From Sutterella sp. UBA4713 (lineage in GTDB: Bacteria > Pseudomonadota > Gammaproteobacteria > Burkholderiales > Burkholderiaceae_F), in contig DHJT01000001.1 of the NCBI GenBank assembly GCA_002404465.1, positions 2,673-14,185 of the forward strand: 11,513 nucleotides of DNA, given 5' to 3'. This document shows, in pieces, positions 6,353-11,513 of the stretch. The notes below the pieces were generated by a model. That model saw nothing but the letters and a program-made list of their open reading frames with translations, had not been told where the DNA came from and made no database searches. Numbering within the stretch: the first letter of the stretch is position 1; each line of letters begins with the position of its first letter. The translations under genes and the position numbers were made by a program.

Positions 6353-7300
6353 TTAGCGTTTCAAAGAGTCCTTCTGCAGGCGTTCCGGTTGCAAGGTAAT
6401 GTGGTCGATTCCGAAGCGTTCCGAAAGAGTTCGACGTGCCAAGGCAAGCATGGTATCCCAGTTTTCTTCCGAGTCGGTATGCAAATGCGCCGAAATCGCC
6501 GCATGCCCCGGGGCCATCGTCCAGACATGCAAATCATGTACCTCACGAACACCGGGAATTTGCGCCAGAGCATCTCCGACGGCTTTATAGTCAACGCCTT
6601 CGGGAACGGCATCTAAAAGAACCGGAACCGACTCTTTGAAAATGGCATATGTCGCACGCAAAAGAAGCAGTCCGACCAAGACCGACAAAATCGGGTCGGC
6701 GACGGAAAACCGAGGTCCGGCAAAGTACACGAGAGCCCCGGCGACAATGGCCGCCACGGACCCCATCAAGTCCCCGACAACGTGAAGCAATGCAGCACGC
6801 GTGTTCACGTTTTTCTTATCGCGGGAAAGCGAACAAATAACGGCAATATTCATCAAAAGGCCCACCAGAGCAATGCCCATCACGACGCCGCCTTGGACTT
6901 GCGGTGGATCGGCCACACGCATGGCCGCCTGCACGAAAATCCACACGACGACGCCGAGCATCGCTAAGGCATTGATAAAAGCCGCCAATGCCTCAACGCG
7001 CGCGTGACCGAAGCTATGATCCGAATCGGCGCCCTTGGTCGCAATCCAGTTCGCAAGAAGTGCTAAAAAAAGGCTCGTCGAGTCGGTAATCATGTGCCAG
7101 GCATCGCTTACAAGAGCCAAGGAATTGCTCCAAAGGCCGCCGACAAGCTCGACAAAAGCAAATCCGAGCGTTAAAAACACCGCCACACCGAAAACATCGG
7201 GCTTGACGCGCCCGGCCGCATGCAGATACGCACTGTCGCCCTCGTCGTGCCGTGCATAGCTCTGACCGATTTGCGTCTGTGAACTCTTTTCACTTTTCAT
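6353..7300 (-). CDS. Cation diffusion facilitator (zinc/cadmium-type metal exporter, ZitB/CzcD-like)
   Basis: This inner-membrane, proton-coupled exporter removes divalent metal from the cytoplasm. The 315 residues give six predicted membrane segments. The metal site is H69xxxD73 (DAWHMITD) in segment 2 and H173xxxD177 (HVVGDLMG) in segment 5. This His-Asp/His-Asp set is known for Zn2+ and Cd2+ transporters, as opposed to the Asp-rich set of iron/zinc YiiP types. The C-terminal cytoplasmic domain holds HDLHVWTMAPGH (255-266) and FGIDHITLQ, conserved in ZitB-like proteins. There is no long His-rich loop. ATG at 7300 is preferred over GTG at 7309 because AGGTG lies 7 nt upstream. The argG terminator ends immediately before that site, leaving almost no room for a separate promoter. 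Confidence 0.93.
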   Translation of the reverse strand: MKSEKSSQTQIGQSYARHDEGDSAYLHAAGRVKPDVFGVAVFLTLGFAFVELVGGLWSNSLALVSDAWHMITDSTSLFLALLANWIATKGADSDHSFGHARVEALAAFINALAMLGVVVWIFVQAAMRVADPPQVQGGVVMGIALVGLLMNIAVICSLSRDKKNVNTRAALLHVVGDLMGSVAAIVAGALVYFAGPRFSVADPILSVLVGLLLLRATYAIFKESVPVLLDAVPEGVDYKAVGDALAQIPGVREVHDLHVWTMAPGHAAISAHLHTDSEENWDTMLALARRTLSERFGIDHITLQPERLQKDSLKR

Positions 7301-7310
7301 AAACGACACC

Positions 7311-7360
7311 TAAGAAAAACCCTTCGCATAGGGCAAAATCGCTTGCTCCTGCGAAGGGTT
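7311..7360 (-). terminator. Rho-independent terminator after argG, abutting the CDF ribosome binding site
   Basis: On the minus strand AACCCTTCGCA (7360-7350) pairs perfectly with TGCGAAGGGTT (7328-7318), an 11-bp stem. The 21-nt loop can fold again (GCAA with TTGC), and TTTTTCTT follows at the end of the stem. The T-tract runs directly into AGGTG of the CDF gene. The hairpin begins 21 bases after the argG stop codon. Confidence 0.85.
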
Positions 7361-7381
7361 CATCGAACCTTTTTAAGCGAC

Positions 7382-8722
7382 TTATTTTTTCTTCGTTTCC
7401 GTGAGCATCGGGACAATGCTCGATGCATCGGAACTTAACAGTCCCGTCTTGGCATACGTGCGAAGTTTTTCGCGTGTATCGGTGATGTCGAGATTGCGCA
7501 TCGTCAACTGGCCGATACGATCGACGGCCGTAAACATCGAATCGCCCTTTTCCATTGTAAGGCGCGAGGGCTCGTAGGTTAAGTTCGGCGACTTCGTGTC
7601 TAAGAACGTAAAATCATTGCCGCGACGGAGTTCAACGGTCACCTCGCCCGTGATGGGACGTGCGACCCAGCGCATGGCGCTTTCCCGAAGCATAATGGCC
7701 TGACTGTCAAACCAGCGTCCCTGATAGAGTAGACGACCGAGTTTACGTCCGTTGATATGGTACTGCTCGATCGTATCTTCGTTATGGATGCCCGTCACCA
7801 GACGCTCGTAAGCGATATACAAAAGAGCCATGCCCGGCGCCTCATAAATACCGCGACTTTTCGCTTCGATAATTCGATTTTCAATTTGATCGGTCATCCC
7901 GAGTCCGTGCCGACCGCCGATGCGGTTGGCTTCGAGCATCAACTCCACGGAGTCTTCGAACTCGCGTCCGTTCAGTGCCACGGGCTGTCCTTCTTCAAAG
8001 CGCACCGTTACCGTTTCCGGCGCCACAGCGACCTTCTCGTCCCAGAACGCAACGCCCATAATCGGTTCGACGATTTTCATTGAGGTTGAAAGTTGCTCCA
8101 AATCCTTGGCTTCGTGTGTGGCACCGAGCATATTCGAATCGGTCGAATAGGCCTTTTCCGCCTTCATGCGATAGGCAAATCCTTGGGCTTTGAGGAACGC
8201 CGACATTTCGGCGCGTCCTCCGAGTTCGGAAATAAATTGCGTATCGAGCCAGGGCTTGTAAATCTGCAAATTGGGATTGACAAGGAGCCCGTACCGATAA
8301 AAGCGTTCGATATCGTTTCCTTTATAGGTCGACCCGTCTCCCCAAATATTCACCCCGTCTTCACGCATGGCCGAAACGAGCATCGTGCCCGTGACGGCGC
8401 GACCCAAGGGCGTTGTATTGAAATAGGGCAGGCCTGCCGTATAAATGTGAAATGCGTTGGACTGGATAGCCGCAATACCTTCGGCCACAAGCTGATGGCG
8501 GCAGTCGATTAGCCGGGCTTTTTCGGCACCGTACTCCAAAGCACGGCGGGGAATCGCATCGTAATCGGACTCATCGGGTTGCCCCAAATTGGCCGTATAG
8601 GCATACGGATACGCACCCTTATTTTTCATCCACCGCAAAGCGGCACTTGTATCAAGGCCGCCGGAAAACGCAATGCCGACCTTTTTGCCGACCGGAACGC
8701 TTTGAAGAATCGTTTGAGACAT
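7382..8722 (-). CDS. argG: Argininosuccinate synthase
   Basis: The enzyme joins citrulline and aspartate using ATP to make argininosuccinate, the penultimate step of arginine synthesis, in the cytoplasm. The 446 residues align along their whole length with the 447-residue E. coli type. They show the ATP-binding loop AFSGGLDTS (18-26), YAYTANLGQPDESDYDAIPRRA, TTPLGRAVTGTML, NIWGDGSTYKGNDIERFYRYGLL, EKAYSTDSNMLGATHEAKDLE, LEANRIGGRHGLGMTDQIENRIIEAKSRGIYEAPG and GQLTMRNLDITDTREKL. ATG at 8722 is chosen from this alignment and from AGGTG at 6-nt spacing; the upstream in-frame ATG at 8740 would add six residues. No other arginine gene is next to it. A strong terminator follows, so it is probably mainly monocistronic. 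Confidence 0.98.
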   Translation of the reverse strand: MSQTILQSVPVGKKVGIAFSGGLDTSAALRWMKNKGAYPYAYTANLGQPDESDYDAIPRRALEYGAEKARLIDCRHQLVAEGIAAIQSNAFHIYTAGLPYFNTTPLGRAVTGTMLVSAMREDGVNIWGDGSTYKGNDIERFYRYGLLVNPNLQIYKPWLDTQFISELGGRAEMSAFLKAQGFAYRMKAEKAYSTDSNMLGATHEAKDLEQLSTSMKIVEPIMGVAFWDEKVAVAPETVTVRFEEGQPVALNGREFEDSVELMLEANRIGGRHGLGMTDQIENRIIEAKSRGIYEAPGMALLYIAYERLVTGIHNEDTIEQYHINGRKLGRLLYQGRWFDSQAIMLRESAMRWVARPITGEVTVELRRGNDFTFLDTKSPNLTYEPSRLTMEKGDSMFTAVDRIGQLTMRNLDITDTREKLRTYAKTGLLSSDASSIVPMLTETKKK

Positions 8723-8838
8723 TGTTACACCTAAAATCAAAAATAAAAAGGCTGGGAGACCCGAATCGAATTCGAGGCCCGAAATCTCTTGTCCTCGGGA
8801 CAGAGTGACAACACCCTACCCACGAAAAGTCACGCTAG
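8723..8838 (-). promoter_or_regulatory. argG leader with alternative stems and a T-rich tract
   Basis: After the likely promoter the argG transcript has about 110 untranslated nt. CCCGAGG (8799-8793) could pair with either of two TCGGG copies (8782-8778 and 8764-8760) or with CCTCG (8777-8773). TCGAATTCGA is self-complementary, and GGGTCTCCC precedes CAGCC and the tract TTTTTATTTTTGATTTT just before the ribosome binding site. Mutually exclusive pairings before a T-tract can mean attenuation, but the final stem is weak. No ArgR box is evident. Confidence 0.3.
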
Positions 8839-8844
8839 ATTATA
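8839..8844 (-). promoter_or_regulatory. -10 element TATAAT of argG
   Basis: A perfect TATAAT on the minus strand lies about 117 nt before the argG ATG. The -35 region at 16-18 bp is poor (around CATTCG), so the assignment rests on the -10 alone. Confidence 0.45.
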
Positions 8845-9045
8845 GGCGTGCTTCTTTAGAACGAATGCCTTACCGGATTTGTCGGTTGACAACACCCGCG
8901 TTTTGCCGAGCAGGGATGGCGCGTGCGAATGCCAACCGAGCTCCTTTTGCCTTGTGCGGCAAAGTTCTTTTCAAGAAACATAAGGACCGGCAAGATTGTT
9001 TTCGCTAATATTCGAAGACGACGTGATTTCTAGTGTAAGTTTGCG
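8845..9045. other. Rightward part of the argG-crcB spacer; crcB upstream region
   Basis: This stretch has no credible gene. It holds an isolated TTGACA (8886-8891) with no matching -10, a hairpin TTTGCC-ttgtgc-GGCAAA (8946-8963) followed by GTTCTTTTC, and a TAATAT about 39 bp before crcB that could be its -10. I see no canonical fluoride riboswitch. The crcB ribosome binding site is also weak. Confidence 0.5.
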
Positions 9046-9435
9046 ATGATGAGTTATCTTGCGGTTTTCTTGGGTGGCGGTATCGGCGCATTGGCTCGCT
9101 ACGGCATTTCGCTTCTTTTTGCCCGCTCGTCTTTCGTCACCGTTTTCACTTTTCCTTTGTCCACGCTTTTGATAAATATCGTCGGGAGTTTTGCCCTCGG
9201 TTTTCTTTACGCGTTGACGCTTTTTAACGGGAAACTTTCCCCGGAAATACAGCTGGCGCTTACCGTCGGGTTTTGTGGTGCCTTCACAACATTTAGCACG
9301 TTTGCTCTTGAGATTTTCAATCTCATCCGTGACGGCGCATTAGCTTTAGCGTTCCTTTATGTCTTAGCCAGTTTCCTTTTTGGGCTCATTGCCGTCGCTT
9401 TAGGATTTTTTTGCGCAAGGACTCTTCTGAGTTAA
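9046..9435 (+). CDS. crcB: Fluoride channel CrcB/Fluc
   Basis: This small inner-membrane protein forms an antiparallel dual-topology dimer that lets fluoride leave the cell. The 129 residues give four membrane segments and the family signatures: GGGIGALARYG (10-20, with R18), STLLINIVGSFALGF (39-53, with pore residue N44), and GFCGAFTTFSTFALE (75-89, holding phenylalanines F83 and F86 of the fluoride track). It stands alone, whereas some genomes carry a pair of half-channels, which fits a homodimer. ATG at 9046 is taken, though ATG at 9049 is equally possible; neither has a strong Shine-Dalgarno sequence. A compact hairpin terminator begins at its stop codon. Confidence 0.95.
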   Translation: MMSYLAVFLGGGIGALARYGISLLFARSSFVTVFTFPLSTLLINIVGSFALGFLYALTLFNGKLSPEIQLALTVGFCGAFTTFSTFALEIFNLIRDGALALAFLYVLASFLFGLIAVALGFFCARTLLS

Positions 9436-9460
9436 CGGCGCGAATAAGCTGCGCCGTTTT
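9435..9460 (+). terminator. Rho-independent terminator after crcB
   Basis: ACGGCGC and GCGCCGT pair perfectly (7 bp, GC-rich) around a 9-nt loop, followed by TTT. The first base is the last base of the crcB stop codon. The T-run is short, so termination may be partial. Confidence 0.7.
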
Positions 9461-9506
9461 CCACTAAATCCGTCGAATTTGCATTTTCAAACGCACAACT
9501 GAAAAA

Positions 9507-9538
9507 ATACCTCCTACACAGGGGTATCACTAAATACC
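9507..9538. promoter_or_regulatory. Three ATACC/GGTAT half-sites before the LysR gene, likely operator
   Basis: ATACC (9507-9511), GGTAT (9523-9527) and ATACC (9534-9538) form two overlapping inverted repeats, with 11-bp and 6-bp spacers. The last ends 14 nt before the LysR ATG. LysR-type proteins commonly bind interrupted dyads at their own promoters. The sites do not fit the strict T-N11-A rule, so this is a candidate only. Confidence 0.4.
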
Positions 9539-9552
9539 GATTCGGAGAAACC

Positions 9553-10473
9553 ATGATTTCTCTTGTTCACTTGAGAACGTTTCTAGCCGTCGTACACTTT
9601 CGCAGTTTCACGCGTGCTGCCGTCGATTTGGCACTGACGCAGCCGGCCGTAAGCGCCCATATTGCCCAACTGGAGCAAGAGTTCAATACCGCGCTATTTA
9701 ATCGAACAGGTCGCAAAATCGTCGTTACGGATGCCGGGCGCCTCCTCGAGAGAGCCGCTAAAGACATTCTTGCCAGGCTCGAGGACGTCGCCGGAGAAAT
9801 TGCCGATCTTAACAATCTTAAGGGCGGGACCATCAGCATCGGAGCCTCTCGCATTGTCGGCGTGTACATGTTGCCGCATATTTTGATGCGATTTCGGGAA
9901 AGTTACCCGGAAATCGAAATGCAAATTTCAATCCACTCCTCGCACACGATTAAGCTACAAATTGAAGACAACCAATATGACCTGGCCATCGTCGGCGAAG
10001 GAAACCCCATTGAATCGGACAACATCGGAGTCACTGTCCTCGGGGAAGATAAACTTGTGATTGTCGCACCGGTCAATCACCGTCTTTCGAAAAAGACCTC
10101 TGTTTCCATTCAAGATCTTCAAGACGAAACTTTTATTTTATCGAGTCGCTTTACGGCCTCGTTTCAGAGCCTTCGCGCTCAAACAAGCAAAATCGGCCTG
10201 AACGTAAAAAGTTCTCTGACGATTGACGATGCCGGTGCCATTAAAAGAGCCGTTGCAAAAGGAGCCGGCCTTGCCGTTCTTTCCAGTGCGGTTGTCACGG
10301 AGGAAGTGGCCGACGGCAAGCTTTGTGCTTTCGAGCTTTCCGATTTTCCTTTGCGTCGAAAGATTCTTCTTTTATGGCGCAAAGACCGGCGGTTTTCTAA
10401 AAATGCCGAGGCCTTCATGCGCTTTGCTCGTTCGGAATTTTCACAACTAAATACGGCGAGCTCGATCAATTAG
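9553..10473 (+). CDS. LysR-family transcriptional regulator
   Basis: The 306 residues have the standard LysR build. An N-terminal winged helix-turn-helix spans about residues 1-62 (SFTRAAVDLALTQPAVSAHIAQLEQEFNTALFNRTGRKIVVTDAG, recognition helix around 30-40). A linker helix follows to about 90, then a two-lobed effector domain from GGTISIGASRIVGVYMLPHIL to the end. The linker and start of the effector domain resemble CysB/CbbR-like regulators, but the effector cannot be predicted. GGAG lies before the ATG. The next gene on the same strand is a DASS anion transporter 147 nt downstream, so control of that transporter by its substrate is the natural guess. Half-sites just upstream suggest autoregulation. 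Confidence 0.93.
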   Translation: MISLVHLRTFLAVVHFRSFTRAAVDLALTQPAVSAHIAQLEQEFNTALFNRTGRKIVVTDAGRLLERAAKDILARLEDVAGEIADLNNLKGGTISIGASRIVGVYMLPHILMRFRESYPEIEMQISIHSSHTIKLQIEDNQYDLAIVGEGNPIESDNIGVTVLGEDKLVIVAPVNHRLSKKTSVSIQDLQDETFILSSRFTASFQSLRAQTSKIGLNVKSSLTIDDAGAIKRAVAKGAGLAVLSSAVVTEEVADGKLCAFELSDFPLRRKILLLWRKDRRFSKNAEAFMRFARSEFSQLNTASSIN

Positions 10474-10515
10474 ACAGGGAAAGAATTTCTCTTGTGATCG
10501 ATAAAAATCTCTGAT

Positions 10516-10545
10516 GCAACGAATCAAATTTTGTTGCGTTTCTTC
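10516..10545 (+). terminator. Possible terminator after the LysR gene
   Basis: GCAAC (10516-10520) pairs with GTTGC (10533-10537), extended by AA/TT across one mismatch, followed by GTTTCTTC. The stem is short and the T-tract broken, so it would be weak. It lies 43 nt after the LysR stop. Confidence 0.35.
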
Positions 10546-10607
10546 GTTCGCGAGCTCTTAAATTGAGAGACAGTCCGCGATGTAATCCGGCACTCCGAAG
10601 ACAACAC

Positions 10608-10620
10608 AAGGAAATTCCTT
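10608..10620 (+). promoter_or_regulatory. Ribosome binding site of the DASS gene inside a small palindrome
   Basis: AAGGA (10608-10612) lies 8 nt before the ATG and supports that start. The whole stretch AAGGAAATTCCTT is an inverted repeat, so AAGG could pair with CCTT across a 5-nt loop and partly mask the site. A four-pair stem is marginal. Confidence 0.5.
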
Positions 10621-11513
10621 ATGAATCCAACAGCCACTCGCACCGCCCAAGCCCCGAGCGAAGCATTCGATCCGCTCGATATGAACAACTACTCCCTGAA
10701 TAAACTGCCGAAGAAACCGCTCACGCGCGCCGGTCAGTTTTTCCGCGTCTGGGGACTGCCGATTGCTGCCGTCCTTTTTGTTCTGTCGGCCTATGTCATT
10801 AAATTTCCGATTTTAGATGCTCGGCAACAGGTCATGTTCGGGCTCTTTGCAACAGCGCTGTTTTTGTGGATCAGCGAAGCCGTTCCCAACTACGTCACAT
10901 CAATGCTCTTGATTTGCGGGCTCGTACTGACGGGAATTTTGAAAGCCAAACCGGCGATGGCTACCCTCGGCGATCCTGTGATCTGGCTTAATATTTCCGC
11001 CTTTGTTATGGCCAGTGCCATGGTAAAAACGGAATTAGTTAAACGCGTCGCCCTGTGGCTCATTTTGCGATTCGGGAAAAATGCCAGCACCATCTTCCTG
11101 ACATTTCTGGCCGTCAACATGATTCTGGCCGCCTTTGTCAATGCGACGGCTGCCAAAGCGGCGTTAATGATGCCCCTTTTTATGGTGGTTTCGGCCGTGT
11201 ACGGAGCACCCGGAACGGATAAGACAAATAACTTTGCCCGGAACCTCGTTCTTCATAACCTTTTGATGATTAACGCCAGTTGCAACAGTTTCATGACAGG
11301 ATCCGGTGCCAACCTCATGGGCGTTGCCATTTTGGCCGGCGCCGGGGTCTCGATCTATTACTTTGACTGGTTCGTCGCCGGCTTCCCGCTTGTGTTGGCC
11401 TTCGGCATTCTCTCGTACATAGTCGGTGTGAAATTCGTCTTCCCGCTCACAAAAGAGGACAAAGAGCCCAAACTCGAAGGCGGCCGTGAAGCTCTCAAGA
11501 GAAGTTATGACGC
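10621..11513 (+). CDS. DASS/SLC13-family anion:sodium symporter, N-terminal part (runs off the right edge)
   Basis: The open frame continues past the window; 297 full codons are visible. A hydrophilic N-terminus of about 40 residues precedes membrane segments beginning near RVWGLPIAAVLFVLSAYVI. FGLFATALFLWISEAVPNYVTSMLLICGLVLTGIL (73-107) is typical of the DASS family, which imports di- and tricarboxylates, sulfate or related anions with sodium, or exchanges them. The first substrate-binding hairpin reads FVNATAAKAALMMPLFM (172-188) where characterised members have SNT, and the following loop reads TGSGANLMG (226-234) where many have a GTPPN-like motif. The family call is firm, the substrate open. 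The LysR gene just upstream on the same strand is the likely regulator. Confidence 0.87.
   Translation, partial: MNPTATRTAQAPSEAFDPLDMNNYSLNKLPKKPLTRAGQFFRVWGLPIAAVLFVLSAYVIKFPILDARQQVMFGLFATALFLWISEAVPNYVTSMLLICGLVLTGILKAKPAMATLGDPVIWLNISAFVMASAMVKTELVKRVALWLILRFGKNASTIFLTFLAVNMILAAFVNATAAKAALMMPLFMVVSAVYGAPGTDKTNNFARNLVLHNLLMINASCNSFMTGSGANLMGVAILAGAGVSIYYFDWFVAGFPLVLAFGILSYIVGVKFVFPLTKEDKEPKLEGGREALKRSYD

Noticed and set aside
8886..8891. Perfect -35 TTGACA upstream of crcB
   Set aside because: No -10 is found at 16-18 bp (AGCAGG and neighbours), so no promoter is claimed.
8912..8965. Fluoride riboswitch before crcB
   Set aside because: GATGGC and AACCG are present, but the CTGATGGC-like 3' strand and the paired elements are missing, and the segment is about 80-130 bp from the gene.
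8805..9008. 67-residue plus-strand ORF in the argG-crcB spacer
   Set aside because: It lies over the argG promoter, has no clear ribosome binding site and no recognisable domain; its composition looks random.
1..11513. Mobile elements, CRISPR arrays, toxin-antitoxin or defence genes
   Set aside because: No transposase, integrase, terminal inverted repeats, regularly spaced repeats or known defence domains are visible on either strand.

Overview
The window is an ordinary chromosomal stretch of a Gram-negative proteobacterium with moderate GC content. ArgG is of the long E. coli type, RNase G keeps the E. coli RNase E/G catalytic numbering with a constant 5-residue offset, and a class III ribonucleotide reductase sits under a textbook NrdR box. 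Together with the NrdD type and the DASS and TSUP transporters, this fits an anaerobic or microaerophilic betaproteobacterium such as the Sutterellaceae. That placement is inference from gene style, not a database match. I see no insertion sequence, phage gene, CRISPR array, tRNA or rRNA.

Layout. Positions 1-2454 (minus strand) hold an anaerobic ribonucleotide reductase operon: nrdD, a 61-residue ORF carrying only the glycyl radical motif, and the 5' part of nrdG, which runs off the left edge. The catalytic body and the glycyl radical domain are separate ORFs. They lie in the same frame, separated by one TAG stop and 11 open codons that contain a perfect AGGAGG ribosome binding site. A 357-bp divergent spacer (2455-2811) holds the nrdD promoter, a 32-bp perfect palindrome with an NrdR box over its -10, a weaker second NrdR-like box 32 bp away, a separate dyad, and a -10 for the rightward genes.

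Positions 2812-4839 (plus strand) are a two-gene transporter unit: a TSUP/TauE-type permease, then a fosmidomycin-resistance-type MFS exporter 15 nt downstream. The MFS gene converges on rng (RNase G) and the two coding regions overlap by 11 bp. Positions 8722-4829 (minus strand) carry argG, a zinc-type CDF metal exporter and rng, in that order. A strong hairpin terminator lies between argG and the CDF gene and its T-tract runs up to the CDF ribosome binding site. Another strong hairpin lies just upstream of the rng start, which lacks a Shine-Dalgarno sequence.

Positions 8723-9045 are a divergent spacer between argG and crcB. On the plus strand follow crcB (fluoride channel) with its own terminator, a LysR-type regulator with repeated ATACC/GGTAT half-sites in front of it, and a DASS/SLC13 anion transporter that runs off the right edge and is probably the regulator's target.

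The most unusual element is the nrdD/glycyl-radical split. The best regulatory finding is the NrdR operator-promoter. The argG terminator set against the CDF ribosome binding site is the best candidate for uncharacterised RNA-level control.
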